A stretch of 64,000 nt of DNA from positions 20,516-84,515 of the forward strand of contig DASQMI010000092.1 of NCBI GenBank assembly GCA_035645555.1. The letters run 5' to 3'. Of this stretch, positions 1 to 11,896 are shown piece after piece; the first letter of the stretch is position 1; each line of letters starts with the position of its first letter. The stretch comes from Lysobacter_F sp035645555 (GTDB taxonomy: Bacteria; Pseudomonadota; Gammaproteobacteria; Xanthomonadales; Xanthomonadaceae). Below the pieces are notes generated by a model, which was not told the origin of the DNA, searched no databases, and saw only the letters and a program-made list of their open reading frames with translations. A program made the translations under genes and the position numbers.

Positions 1-55
1 GGACGGATCCGTCATAGGGCCCGCACCGGACGGCGCGGGCCGCGGGAAAGTGCGC

Positions 56-1219
<1,164 letters not shown>

Positions 1220-1320
1220 TGCTGCACCTCGGCGGGCGATGTCGTGAAGCGCGAATTGTAGCCGTGCGGCCGCGCCAACCCCACCCTTTCGCTTGACGCC
1301 GCGGCGCCGGCGGGTCGACA

Positions 1321-1348
1321 CTTATCTCTATATCGCGATAAGCGGATA
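1321..1348 (+). promoter_or_regulatory. Candidate SahR operator (TATC-N4-TATCGCGATA-N4-GATA)
   Basis: A perfect 10-bp palindrome TATCGCGATA (1331-1340) is flanked symmetrically by TATC (1323-1326) and GATA (1345-1348), ending 4 bp before the start codon of the ArsR-type regulator. Inference: an autoregulatory site that also controls the downstream metH genes. The position overlapping the start region suits a repressor. Confidence 0.6.
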
Positions 1349-1352
1349 TGTG

Positions 1353-2297
1353 ATGGACCTGGAAGGCTGGTCGACCCGACTGAAGGTGTTCGCCGACGCC
1401 ACCCGCGTGCGCCTGCTCGCCCTGCTCGAGCAGGAGGAGCTCACGGTGGCGGAGTTGTCGGCGATCACCCGGCTGGCGCAGCCGCGCGTGTCGACCCATC
1501 TGGCCAAGCTGAAAGAGGCGGGCCTGGTGCGCGACCGCCGCGCCGGCGTATCGGCCTATTACCGCTTCGACGAGGACGCGCTCGATCCGGCGCAGCGCGC
1601 GCTGTGGCGCACCTTGCGCGAGGGCAGCGACGACCCGCTGCTGCGCCAGGACGCCGAGCGCGTGCCCAGCGTGCTGGCCGCGCGCGCGGCCGACCAGAAC
1701 TGGGCGGATTCGGTGGCCGGCGACATGGAGCGCCACTATTCCCCGGGCCGCACCTGGGAAGCACTGGCACGTTCGGCCTTGCCGCTCCTGGCGCCTGGCG
1801 ACGTGCTCGACATCGCCTCCGGCGACGGCGTGCTGGCCGAACTGATGGCGCCGCATTCGCACCGCTACGTCTGCCTCGACGCCAGCACCAAGGTGGTCGC
1901 GGCGGCCGCCGAGCGGCTGAGCCGGCTGAAGAACGTCGAGGTGCGCGAGGGCGACATGCACGCGCTGCCGTTCGCCGCCAACACGTTCGATCTGGTGGTG
2001 CTGATGCACGCGCTCACCTACGCCGAACAGCCCGCGCAGGCGGTCGCCGAAGCCGCGCGCGTGCTGCGTCCGGGCGGCCGCCTGCTGATCACCGTGCTGG
2101 CCCGGCACGAGCACCGCAGCGTGGTCGCGGCCTACAGCCACGTGAATCTCGGCTTCACCGAGAAGGAGCTGCAGCGCTTCGCCACCAAGGCCGGGGTGAA
2201 CGTGACCAGCTGCGGCGTAGTGACGCGCGAGCGCCGTCCGCCGCATTTCGAGGTGATCGCGCTGATCGCCCATAAACCGGTGAGGACACCCGGATGA
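1353..2297 (+). CDS. sahR: SahR-like regulator: ArsR-type HTH fused to SAM-methyltransferase-fold domain
   Basis: The 314-aa protein has an ArsR-type winged helix in residues 8-70 (recognition region [17 protein letters not shown]) and a class I methyltransferase fold from about 125, with the SAM-binding motif I at 149-160 ([12 protein letters not shown]). This architecture directly upstream of metH matches the SahR family, which senses S-adenosylhomocysteine and represses methionine-cycle genes; the methyltransferase fold there serves as a ligand-binding domain. The ATG at 1353 is taken; a GTG at 1350 is equally in frame. The stop overlaps the next gene by 4 bp (ATGA), so it is co-transcribed with metH. 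Ligand assignment is by family and context. Confidence 0.85.
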   Translation: MDLEGWSTRLKVFADATRVRLLALLEQEELTVAELSAITRLAQPRVSTHLAKLKEAGLVRDRRAGVSAYYRFDEDALDPAQRALWRTLREGSDDPLLRQDAERVPSVLAARAADQNWADSVAGDMERHYSPGRTWEALARSALPLLAPGDVLDIASGDGVLAELMAPHSHRYVCLDASTKVVAAAAERLSRLKNVEVREGDMHALPFAANTFDLVVLMHALTYAEQPAQAVAEAARVLRPGGRLLITVLARHEHRSVVAAYSHVNLGFTEKELQRFATKAGVNVTSCGVVTRERRPPHFEVIALIAHKPVRTPG

Positions 2298-3385
2298 CCC
2301 AGCCCTGGCTGAACTCCGCCCGCGCCGACGCGCTGCAGGCCGCGCTGCGCGAGCGCATCCTCGTGCTCGACGGCGCAATGGGCACCATGATCCAGCAGCA
2401 CGGCCTGCAGGAGGCCGACTACCGCGGCGAGCGTTTCGTGCACGGCTACGACGCGCTGTTCGCGCCGTCAGGCCACGCGCACGGACCGGGCTGCGGCTGC
2501 GGCAACGACCAGCGCGGCAACAACGACCTGCTTTCGCTCACCCGGCCCGACATCATCGTCGGCATCCATCGCGCCTATCTCGACGCCGGCGCGGACCTGG
2601 TGGAAACCAACACGTTCAACTCCACGTCGGTGGCGCTGGCCGACTACGGCCTCTCGCATCTGGCCCGCGAGCTCAACGAAGCCGGCGCGCGTCTGGCACG
2701 TCAGGCCTGCGATGAAGCCGAAGCCGGCGATCCGTCGCGCCCGCGGTTCGCGGTCGGCGTGCTCGGCCCGACCAACCGCACCGCCTCGATCAGCCCGGAC
2801 GTCAACCGCCCGGGCTTCCGCGCGATCACGTTCGACGAGCTGCGCGCGGCCTACCGCGACGCGGCGGAAGGCCTCATCGACGGCGGCGCCGACGTGCTGA
2901 TGGTCGAGACCGTCTTCGACACGCTCAACGCGAAGGCCGCGCTGTTCGCGGTCGAGGAAGCTTTCGACGCACGCGGCGGGCGGCTGCCGGTGATCGTATC
3001 CGGCACCATCACCGACGCCTCCGGGCGCACGCTGTCGGGGCAGACCGCCGAAGCGTTCTGGTACTCGGTCGCGCACGCGCGCCCGCTTGCGATCGGACTC
3101 AACTGCGCGCTCGGTGCGCGCGACCTTCGCGTGCACGTCGACGTGCTGGCGCAGGTGGCCGATACCTATGTGAGCTGCCATCCCAACGCCGGCCTGCCCA
3201 ACGCGTTTGGCGGCTACGACGAGACGCCGGAGGACATGGCACAGGTGCTCGGCGAATTCGCCCGCGCCGGCCTGCTCAACCTCGTCGGCGGCTGCTGCGG
3301 CACCACGCCGGCGCACATTGCCGCGATCGCCGAGGCGGTGCGGGGCGTGACACCGCGCGCGCTGCCCGCGTTCGCCGACGCCTGA
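2294..3385 (+). CDS. metH: Methionine synthase, N-terminal homocysteine-binding half
   Basis: The 363-aa protein corresponds only to the first domain of cobalamin-dependent methionine synthase, the zinc barrel that activates homocysteine for methylation. The zinc cysteines are present in GLNCALG and in GGCCGTTP near the C terminus. The opening [11 protein letters not shown] and the block RGNNDLL are typical. The other domains are encoded by the next gene 11 bp downstream, so the enzyme must assemble from two polypeptides. Compared with the E. coli protein as I recall it, about a dozen residues are inserted at 59-70 containing His61, His63, Cys67 and Cys69. A split metH is usual in Xanthomonads, so this is not a frameshift: the first frame has a normal stop and the second its own start. 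Confidence 0.93.
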   Translation: MTQPWLNSARADALQAALRERILVLDGAMGTMIQQHGLQEADYRGERFVHGYDALFAPSGHAHGPGCGCGNDQRGNNDLLSLTRPDIIVGIHRAYLDAGADLVETNTFNSTSVALADYGLSHLARELNEAGARLARQACDEAEAGDPSRPRFAVGVLGPTNRTASISPDVNRPGFRAITFDELRAAYRDAAEGLIDGGADVLMVETVFDTLNAKAALFAVEEAFDARGGRLPVIVSGTITDASGRTLSGQTAEAFWYSVAHARPLAIGLNCALGARDLRVHVDVLAQVADTYVSCHPNAGLPNAFGGYDETPEDMAQVLGEFARAGLLNLVGGCCGTTPAHIAAIAEAVRGVTPRALPAFADA

Positions 3386-3396
3386 CCGGATCACGC

Positions 3397-6072
<2,676 letters not shown>

Positions 6073-6120
6073 GCCTCACGCGCTGCGTGTACGAGCGCTT
6101 CAGCCGCGACTCAAGCGGTG

Positions 6121-6571
6121 CCTGTAGGAGCGGCTTTAGCCGCGACGCGAAGCTGCTGCCTTCATCGCGGCTGAAGCCGCTCCTACAACCGCGTTATTGG
6201 TGTCGGCCGGGCAATGCTTGTGGGTGCGCCTTCGGCGCGACCGAACGCCTGCTGCCTTCATCGCGACTGAAGCCGCTCCTACAACAGCATTATTGATGTC
6301 GGCCGCGCAATGCTATGGGTGCGGCTTCGGCCACGGCCGAACGCCTGCTGCCTTGATCGCGGCTAAAGCCGCTCCTACAACAGCGCTACTGCTGTCGGCC
6401 GCGCAATCCTGTGGGCGGCTTTCAGCCGCCACCCCAACGCCTGCTGCCTTCATCGCGGCTGAAGCCGCTCCTACAACCGCGTTATTGGTGTCGGCCGGGC
6501 AATGCTTGTGGGTGCGCCTTCGGCGCGACCGAACGCCTGCTGCCTTGATCGCGACTAAAGCCGCTCCTACA
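6121..6571. repeat. Tandem array of REP-type hairpins with exact 96-bp period
   Basis: This 510-bp gene-free gap (6073-6582) holds one forward element GTAGGAGCGGC at 6124 and five reverse elements GCCGCTCCTAC at 6176, 6272, 6368, 6464 and 6560, each exactly 96 bp apart. Between them lies a linker with a second, variable hairpin (GCGCC-TTC-GGCGC in units 1 and 4; GGCGGCT-TTC-AGCCGCC in unit 3). Units 1 and 4 look identical over the full 96 bp; the others have diverged. Because 96 is a multiple of 3, a false 177-codon frame runs through. It is a REP/BIME-like block, not a CRISPR array. Confidence 0.9.
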
Positions 6572-6582
6572 CGGGAGGGGTC

Positions 6583-7212
6583 TCACCAGACCAGGTCGTC
6601 GGGGACTTGGTACTTCGGATCCGCGTACGGATCCTCCTCGGGCGAGGCGTTCGGATCGACCTTGAGCGCCACGCACTGCGGGAAGATGGCCTCGGCCTGC
6701 ACCAAGGTCTCGGCGCTCACCAGCAGGTAACGGCCGTCGAGCTGCACCACGCCGAGCTCGCCGGCGTTGAGCGCACGCAGCTGTGCGGCGTTGACGTAGA
6801 TGCGCTTGATCTTGCCGCCGTACTCGAAGTGGCGCGCGATGTCGGCTTCCGGATCGTTGAGCGTCGCGCCCTTGAGGAGTTCGCCCAGCTTCGCGCGCGC
6901 CTCGCGGCGACGGCGCGCCTCCTCTTCCTTCGCCTTCTGGGCGGCCAGCCGCTCTTCCTGCTCGCGTTGCGCGCGCAGCGCATAGGCCTTGGCGAGATCG
7001 ATCTCCTCGGCGGTGCGCGGCGGGCGCGGCTTGTGCCCCTGCGCCTTGTGCCCCTGCGGTCGCGGACCCTGCCCGCCCCTCGGCGCGCCGGGGGGCATGT
7101 GCGGCGCCTGGCCCTTGCCGGTCTTCGGCTTGCCCTGCTCCGGCTTGCGCTCGGCCTTGGGCAGCGGCTTGAAGCCCAGGCCCATCAACTGGTCGCGGAG
7201 GCTGTTGCTCAT
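6583..7212 (-). CDS. DUF2058 family protein
   Basis: A 209-aa protein with the DUF2058 layout: a conserved N-terminal block NSLRDQLMGLGFKPLPK, a charged low-complexity linker (about 25-60) rich in Lys, Gly, Pro and His, a helical Arg/Glu/Ala-rich stretch likely to form a coiled coil (about 65-110), and a C-terminal domain with the blocks HFEYGGKIKRIYV and GRYLLV. Members are called nucleoproteins or polynucleotide-associated proteins but the function is not established. The ATG at 7212 is preferred over a TTG at 7221 that overlaps the slyX stop. It probably shares a transcript with slyX. Confidence 0.85.
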   Translation of the reverse strand: MSNSLRDQLMGLGFKPLPKAERKPEQGKPKTGKGQAPHMPPGAPRGGQGPRPQGHKAQGHKPRPPRTAEEIDLAKAYALRAQREQEERLAAQKAKEEEARRRREARAKLGELLKGATLNDPEADIARHFEYGGKIKRIYVNAAQLRALNAGELGVVQLDGRYLLVSAETLVQAEAIFPQCVALKVDPNASPEEDPYADPKYQVPDDLVW

Positions 7213-7217
7213 GTGGA

Positions 7218-7445
7218 TCAATAGTGCGGCGGTGGGGGTTCGCTGGCCGGGTCGCTGCCGAACAGGTCGCCGGTCAGCGTGCTGCGCACCTGCTTCAGCT
7301 CCTCGAGGACCCGCCGCAGCGCCAGCAACGTACGGGTATTTTCCTCGCGCGCCTCCGCCAATGCATCACTCAGCTGGGCGATCGCATGCTCCTGGAACGC
7401 CAGCCGCGTTTCCAGATCGACCAGGCGCTGCTCGAGATCCTGCAT
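7218..7445 (-). CDS. slyX: SlyX family protein
   Basis: A 75-aa protein predicted to be nearly all coiled coil over residues 1-55 (LEQRLVDLETRLAFQEHAI), followed by a proline-rich end PPPPHY. Length, heptads and the terminal HY match SlyX, a small conserved gammaproteobacterial protein of unknown role named for its position beside slyD in E. coli. FKBP-type isomerases do occur nearby here (8.9-10.7 kb) but are separated by ugd. It ends where the DUF2058 gene begins. Confidence 0.88.
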   Translation of the reverse strand: MQDLEQRLVDLETRLAFQEHAIAQLSDALAEAREENTRTLLALRRVLEELKQVRSTLTGDLFGSDPASEPPPPHY

Positions 7446-7496
7446 GAACGTCCCCGCGGTGGGCGCACCCGCCGGCGGCGGGCGCGCCCGTTGGCG

Positions 7497-8837
7497 TTAC
7501 GGCCGGGTCACCGACCGGCCGCGGCCGATCGCGTAATACGCCAGCCCGGCCGCCTCGACCTCGTCGGGATGGTACAGGTTGCGCCCGTCGAAGACCGCGG
7601 CGTCGCGCAGCGCGCCTCGCAGGCGCTGGAAATCCGGGCTGCGGAACTGCTTCCACTCGGTCACCACGCACAGTGCATCGGCACCGGCGATCGCGTCCTG
7701 CGCCGACTCGCACAGCACCAGATCGTCGCGCTCGCCGAAGATCCGCCGTGCTTCGTGCATCGCCTCCGGGTCGTACGCACGCACCTTCGCGCCCGCCTCC
7801 CATAGCTGCGCGAGCAGCCGCCGACTGGACGCCTCGCGCATGTCGTCGGTGTTCGGCTTGAACGCGAGCCCCCACACGGCGAACGTCTTGCCGGCCACCG
7901 CGCCGCCGTAGTGGCGCTGGATCAGCTCGAACAGGTGGCCCTTCTGGCGGTGGTTGACCGATTCGACCGCCTCCAGCAGTTCCGGCTTGTAGCCGCACTG
8001 GTGGGCGGTGCGGGCGAGCGCCTGCACGTCCTTCGGGAAGCAGGAACCACCGTAGCCGGCGCCCGGATAGATGAAGTGCCAGCCGATGCGCGGGTCGGAA
8101 CCGATGCCCTGGCGCACCATTTCGACGTCCGCGCCTACGCACTCGGCGATGTTGGCGATCTCGTTCATGAAGGAGATCTTGGTCGCCAGCATCGCGTTGG
8201 CGGCGTACTTGGTGAGCTCCGCCGAACGCACGTCCATCGCCACGATCCGCTCGTGGTTGCGGTTGAACGGCGCGTACAGGCGCTTGAGCTTCTCGACCGC
8301 GTCGGGATTGCTCGAACCGATCACGATGCGGTCCGGCCGCATACAGTCGTTGACGGCGTCGCCTTCCTTGAGGAACTCCGGGTTGGAAACGACCTCGAAC
8401 GCCACGTTCGCGCCGCGCTTGGCGAGCACCTCGCCGATCGCGGCGCGTACCTTGTCCGCGGTGCCGACCGGCACGGTGGACTTGTTGACGACGATGGCCG
8501 GTTTGTCGATGTGTTCGCCGATCGTGCGCGCGACCGCCAGCACGTACTTGAGGTCGGCGCTGCCGTCCTCATCCGGCGGGGTGCCGACCGCGATGAAGAT
8601 CACCTCGCCGTGGCCGATCGCCTGGGCGGCGTCGGTGGTGAAATGCAGCCGTCCGGCGGCGTGGTTGGCCTTCACCATCGGCTCCAGCCCCGGTTCGTAG
8701 ATCGGAATGATGCCGCGGTTGAGGCCGTCGACCTTGTTCTTGTCGATGTCGACGCAAACCACGTCGTGGCCGACTTCGGCCAGGCAGGTACCCGTTACGA
8801 GACCGACATAACCGGTTCCAAAAATCGTGACGCGCAT
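7497..8837 (-). CDS. ugd: UDP-glucose 6-dehydrogenase
   Basis: The 446-aa enzyme oxidises UDP-glucose to UDP-glucuronate in two NAD-dependent steps, supplying precursors for exopolysaccharide or lipid-A decoration. The NAD-binding motif GTGYVGL sits at residues 7-13. The active-site cysteine is Cys266 in [12 protein letters not shown], and the block [11 protein letters not shown] is diagnostic for the UDP-glucose/GDP-mannose dehydrogenase family. UDP-glucose rather than GDP-mannose specificity is inferred from overall resemblance to bacterial Ugd. It stands alone, with no polysaccharide genes adjacent. Confidence 0.93.
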   Translation of the reverse strand: MRVTIFGTGYVGLVTGTCLAEVGHDVVCVDIDKNKVDGLNRGIIPIYEPGLEPMVKANHAAGRLHFTTDAAQAIGHGEVIFIAVGTPPDEDGSADLKYVLAVARTIGEHIDKPAIVVNKSTVPVGTADKVRAAIGEVLAKRGANVAFEVVSNPEFLKEGDAVNDCMRPDRIVIGSSNPDAVEKLKRLYAPFNRNHERIVAMDVRSAELTKYAANAMLATKISFMNEIANIAECVGADVEMVRQGIGSDPRIGWHFIYPGAGYGGSCFPKDVQALARTAHQCGYKPELLEAVESVNHRQKGHLFELIQRHYGGAVAGKTFAVWGLAFKPNTDDMREASSRRLLAQLWEAGAKVRAYDPEAMHEARRIFGERDDLVLCESAQDAIAGADALCVVTEWKQFRSPDFQRLRGALRDAAVFDGRNLYHPDEVEAAGLAYYAIGRGRSVTRP

Positions 8838-8950
8838 GGAGAGTCCTTCTGGTCATGGCAGGCGCCGGGCACAGGGCTCCGGCGCCGCGATCACGGGCGG
8901 GTCAATGAACGAGAAAATCGGATGCCGGCCGCTCTGCGGCGGCCTGGCAC

Positions 8951-9715
8951 TTACTTGATTTCGAGCAGTTCGACTTCGAACACCAGCGTCGCATTCGGCG
9001 GGATCGGGCCGCCCGGCGTGCCCTGCTCGCCATAGCCGAGCTTGGCCGGGATCCAGAACCGGTACTTGCTGCCGACCGGCATCAGCGCCACGCCTTCCGA
9101 CCAGCCGGGGACGACCTGGTCGAGGCGGAACGTCGCCGGCTCGTTGCGGCTGTAGCTGCTGTCGAACTCGGTGCCGTCCAGCAGCGCGCCGCGGTAATGC
9201 GCGAGCACGGTATCGGTGGGCTTCGGGGTCGGGCCGTTGCCGGCGCGCAGCACTTCGTACTGCAGGCCGGACGCGGTGGTCTTGACGTTCGGCTTCTTGG
9301 CGTTGGCGGCAAGGAACTTCTCGCCGTCCTCGGCGTTCTTCTTCGCCTTGGCCATCATCTCGGCGATCTGCTTGGCCTGCAGGCGCTGGGCGAACGCCTC
9401 GCGCACGCGCAGCGCCTGTTCCTCGGTCATCAGCGGCTTCTGCCCGGCGAGCGAGGCCTTCAGCGCGCGCATCATCACGTCGACGTCGACCTCGTCCTTG
9501 ATCGGCTGCAGCGAGCGGCCCATGTCGAGGCCGATCATGTAGCTGACCCGGTCCTTCTCGGTGGGCAGGCCCGGAATCGCATCGCCGTCGGCGGCGCCCT
9601 TGGCGGTCGCCGCCTTGCTGCCGGCGTCCTTGGCGCTGTCCGAGGGCTGGCAGGCGGCCAGGACGAGGATCAGGCCGGCCGTCGCGGCAGCCGGCAGCAC
9701 ACGCAGAACATTCAT
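8951..9715 (-). CDS. FKBP-type peptidyl-prolyl isomerase, lipoprotein (Mip/FkpA-like)
   Basis: The 254-aa protein has a lipoprotein signal with lipobox LAAC near residue 20, an FKBP N-terminal dimerisation domain (about 47-125, from DRVSYMIGLDMGRSL) and a C-terminal FKBP isomerase domain (about 147-254) with the blocks TASGLQYEVL, GTEFDSSYSR, VPGWSEGVALM and GSKYRFWIP. It should act in the periplasm as a folding catalyst anchored to a membrane. The ATG at 9715 gives the signal peptide directly. The frame remains open upstream into the neighbouring paralogue's region, which is not part of this gene. It is about 60 bp downstream of a close paralogue, suggesting local duplication. Confidence 0.93.
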   Translation of the reverse strand: MNVLRVLPAAATAGLILVLAACQPSDSAKDAGSKAATAKGAADGDAIPGLPTEKDRVSYMIGLDMGRSLQPIKDEVDVDVMMRALKASLAGQKPLMTEEQALRVREAFAQRLQAKQIAEMMAKAKKNAEDGEKFLAANAKKPNVKTTASGLQYEVLRAGNGPTPKPTDTVLAHYRGALLDGTEFDSSYSRNEPATFRLDQVVPGWSEGVALMPVGSKYRFWIPAKLGYGEQGTPGGPIPPNATLVFEVELLEIK

Positions 9716-9731
9716 CGAAAAGACACTCCGT

Positions 9732-9760
9732 AGGAGCCGCGGGGCGCCATGCCCCGCGAC
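9732..9760. repeat. Intergenic hairpin, REP variant GTAGGAGCCGCGGGGC
   Basis: An 8-bp perfect stem CGCGGGGC (9738-9745) / GCCCCGCG (9751-9758) with loop GCCAT lies between the two FKBP genes and begins with TAGGAGC, like the REP family seen elsewhere in the window. It may stabilise or trim the transcript between the two genes. Confidence 0.75.
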
Positions 9761-9774
9761 GGATGAGCTAAGGA

Positions 9775-10722
9775 TCAGAGAATCGCCATGAGCTCGACGT
9801 CGAAGACCAGCACCGCGTTGGGCGGCACGCTGCCGTCCGGGGTGCCGCCCGCGCCGTAGGCGAGCTCGGCGGGGATCCAGAACCGGTACTTGCTGCCCAC
9901 CGGCATCAGCGCCACGCCTTCGGTCCAGCCGGGGATGACGCGGTCGAGCGGAAACTCGGCGGGCTGGCCGCGGCCGTAGCTGCTGTCGAACTCCTTGCCG
10001 TCCAGCAGGGTGCCGCGGTAGTTCACCCGCACCCGATCGGTGGCCTTCGGGCGCGGGCCATTGCCCTGGCGCAGCACCATGTACTGCAGGCCGGACGCGG
10101 TGGTCACCACGCCCTTCACCGAGCGGTTCTTGGCCAGGAACGCGGCGCCGTCGGCCTTGTTGCGCTCGCCCTTGGCGCGCGCCTCGGCTTCCAGCTTGGT
10201 CCGCATGCGGCCGGAGAACGCCTGCAGGGTGGACTGCACTTCGGCGTCGCTCATCAGCGGCTGGGCGCCGCCCATGCCGGCGCGCAGCGCCTGCATGAAC
10301 ACCGCGATGTCGAGCTCGTCCTTGATCGGCGCCAGCGAGCGGCCGACGTCGCCGCCCACCAGCAGGCCGACCTTGTCCTTGGCGACCTCGGGCACCTTGC
10401 CGTCCGCCGGCGGCTTGCCGCCGCGCGCCTGGATGCGGATCACCAGGTCGCGACCGAGCTGGGCGATCTCGGCATCCGTCAACAGCGGCTGGCCGCCGCC
10501 GAATGCATTGCGCAGCGCGCGCTCGAACGCGGCCGGATCGAGATCCGGCGCGACCGCCTTGAGCGAGTTGCTGACGTCCACTCCGATGGCATAGCTGACC
10601 TTGTCGCGCTCGGTGGCGAGCGAGGTCTTGCCGGCGGCGGCGGTGGTCTGCGCGGACACGACGCCGAGCGTCGCGGCCGCGCCGAGGAGGAGCACGGCCA
10701 CGCCGCGCAGATAAGCCTTCAT
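9775..10722 (-). CDS. FKBP-type peptidyl-prolyl isomerase with duplicated N-terminal domain
   Basis: The 315-aa exported protein has a signal peptide (1-24, ending VVSA-QT) and a C-terminal FKBP isomerase domain at about 207-315 (TASGLQYMVL, GKEFDSSYGR, RVIPGWTEGVALM). Between them are two FKBP_N dimerisation-type domains: 36-100 (DKVSYAIGVDVSNSL ... GGGQPLLTDAE) and 114-182 (DKVGLLVGGDVGRSL ... GGAQPLMSDAE). The usual protein has one. The second copy resembles that of the downstream paralogue (GRSLAPIKDELDI versus GRSLQPIKDEVDV), so a domain was probably duplicated between or within the genes. No lipobox is visible, so this one is likely soluble in the periplasm. Confidence 0.92.
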   Translation of the reverse strand: MKAYLRGVAVLLLGAAATLGVVSAQTTAAAGKTSLATERDKVSYAIGVDVSNSLKAVAPDLDPAAFERALRNAFGGGQPLLTDAEIAQLGRDLVIRIQARGGKPPADGKVPEVAKDKVGLLVGGDVGRSLAPIKDELDIAVFMQALRAGMGGAQPLMSDAEVQSTLQAFSGRMRTKLEAEARAKGERNKADGAAFLAKNRSVKGVVTTASGLQYMVLRQGNGPRPKATDRVRVNYRGTLLDGKEFDSSYGRGQPAEFPLDRVIPGWTEGVALMPVGSKYRFWIPAELAYGAGGTPDGSVPPNAVLVFDVELMAIL

Positions 10723-10809
10723 CGGAATGGAACTCCTGTGGGTGACGGCGCGCGCGCCGCGGGACGGCCATTGTCGCGACCGTCCCGATGCGCGGCAATG
10801 GAAGAACCG

Positions 10810-11391
10810 TCAGCCGCGCGGCGCGGGGCGCGGTGCCTTCAGCGCGCGTTCGATGGCCGCGACCACCGCCGGATCGTCAGGCTTGGTCTTGCTGCCGAAG
10901 CTTGCCAGCACCTTGCCGTCCCGGCCGATCAGGTACTTGTGGAAGTTCCACTTCGGCGCTTCGCCGGCCGCGCGCGCGAGTTCGCGGTACAGCGGCGTGG
11001 CGCCGTCGCCGACCACGTGCACCTTCTCGAACATCGGGAACTTGACGCCGTAGGTCAGCGTGCAGAACTCGCGGATCTGCTTCTCGTCCTCGAACTCCTG
11101 TTCGCGGAAGTCGCCGGACGGGAAACCGAGCACCGCGAAGCCCTGCGGCTTGTAGCGCGCGTGCAGCGCCTCCAGCGCCTCGAACTGCGGGGTGAAGCCG
11201 CACTTGCTGGCGGTGTTGACCACCAGCAGCACCTGGCCGCCGTAGGTCTTCTGCAGATGGACCGGCGTCTTGCCGGCGAGCGGGCGGTAGCTGCGGTCGA
11301 GCAGGCCGCCGGCGGCGAGCGCGGCGCCGACCGCGACCAGCAGCACCACGGCGACGGCGGCCACGAACGGGCGAAAACCTCGGGATGCCAT
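10810..11391 (-). CDS. Glutathione peroxidase family protein, membrane-anchored or exported
   Basis: A 193-aa thioredoxin-fold peroxidase. An N-terminal hydrophobic segment (about 8-29) would anchor or export it. The peroxidatic cysteine is Cys64 in NTASKCGFTPQ, and Trp148-Asn149 are present in PKWNFHKYLIGRDG. The usual glutamine motif (NQF in FPCNQF) is replaced by FPSGDF at 90-95, so the canonical Cys-Gln-Trp-Asn tetrad is incomplete. A second cysteine, Cys110, is available as a resolving residue. Bacterial members generally use thioredoxin rather than glutathione; which donor acts here is unknown. It follows the FKBP genes' promoter side but has its own start. Confidence 0.88.
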   Translation of the reverse strand: MASRGFRPFVAAVAVVLLVAVGAALAAGGLLDRSYRPLAGKTPVHLQKTYGGQVLLVVNTASKCGFTPQFEALEALHARYKPQGFAVLGFPSGDFREQEFEDEKQIREFCTLTYGVKFPMFEKVHVVGDGATPLYRELARAAGEAPKWNFHKYLIGRDGKVLASFGSKTKPDDPAVVAAIERALKAPRPAPRG

Positions 11392-11463
11392 GCCTTTCTC
11401 TCCTTGCCGGACCGGTTCCGGGCCGGATGCCGACCAGTATGACTTCAGTTGGGTACTGGGGCG

Positions 11464-11491
11464 TTGACGCCACCTGTTTTGGTGTTATAGT
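11464..11491 (+). promoter_or_regulatory. Promoter of the YtrA/ABC operon
   Basis: A good sigma-70 promoter: -35 TTGACG (11464-11469), 16-bp spacer, -10 TATAGT (11486-11491). The first start codon is 41 bp downstream. The -10 lies within the repressor palindrome. Confidence 0.75.
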
Positions 11492-11504
11492 TGCATACAA
11501 CACC
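11481..11504 (+). promoter_or_regulatory. YtrA-type GntR operator, GGTG-N16-CACC
   Basis: GGTGTT (11481-11486) and AACACC (11499-11504) form an inverted repeat with further symmetric TA pairs inside (GGTGTTnTA / TAnAACACC). Its spacing is exactly the GGTG-N16-CACC pattern I recall reported for YtrA-family regulators of Xanthomonas. It overlaps the -10 box, so binding should block transcription. The likely binder is the GntR protein encoded at 11897. Confidence 0.8.
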
Positions 11505-11531
11505 GGTCTACCAACGAGCAGGACGTTCATC

Positions 11532-11891
11532 ATGAACCGCAAGCTCCGCAACTCCCTCGCCGCCCTCGCCAGCTCGGCCGCGATGCTCGTCCTCGCCCTG
11601 GTCGCCGCCCATCCCGGCGCACCGGTCGCGCCGCTGGCCGCGTCCCCCACGCTGGCCGTGCGTCATGCCTCGCAGGGCGACGTCGATCCGGCGGCGCACG
11701 CGCGCCTGGCCGCGCTTGGCCTGCGTGCCGATGCGGCAGCCACCCGCGCCGCGCTGCCCGCACCGGCACCGGCCGACACCGCTCATCCGGACGCCATGGA
11801 CGAGTCCGCTGCACGCCCGGCCAAGCGCCGCGCGCGCGCCCACCGGCAGACCCTGGTCATGCCGTATTTCTCATTCGCACCGCGGGGCTGA
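11532..11891 (+). CDS. Small exported or membrane-anchored protein of the YtrA operon
   Basis: The 119-aa product is not one I can assign to a named family. It begins with a basic stretch and a hydrophobic core (MNRKLRNS then about 9-27), like a signal peptide or anchor. The middle is Ala/Pro-rich and probably disordered. The end is a basic cluster (KRRARAHRQ) followed by MPYFSFAPRG. It is the first gene after the repressor-controlled promoter, 5 bp before the gntR start, with an AGGACG ribosome site. Position suggests it works with the ABC transporter downstream, as substrate, sensor or accessory; this is inference. It could also be simply a conserved leader protein. Confidence 0.7.
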   Translation: MNRKLRNSLAALASSAAMLVLALVAAHPGAPVAPLAASPTLAVRHASQGDVDPAAHARLAALGLRADAAATRAALPAPAPADTAHPDAMDESAARPAKRRARAHRQTLVMPYFSFAPRG

Positions 11892-11896
11892 ACCTC

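Noticed and set aside
3386..3396. Frameshift splitting metH
   Set aside because: Both halves end and begin cleanly at domain borders, with an 11-bp spacer and their own start and stop; a split metH is typical of this group.
6121..6571. CRISPR array
   Set aside because: The units are full-length similar copies with hairpins, not short identical repeats separated by unique spacers, and no cas gene is present.
6197..6730. A 177-codon plus-strand frame with a 32-residue repeat
   Set aside because: It is a by-product of the 96-bp repeat period (a multiple of 3). It has no ribosome site, no homology, and overlaps the real DUF2058 gene at its end.
9716..10798. Upstream extension of the FKBP lipoprotein frame to 615 codons
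   Set aside because: The extra part is the wrong-frame image of the neighbouring FKBP gene; the lipoprotein signal begins at 9715.
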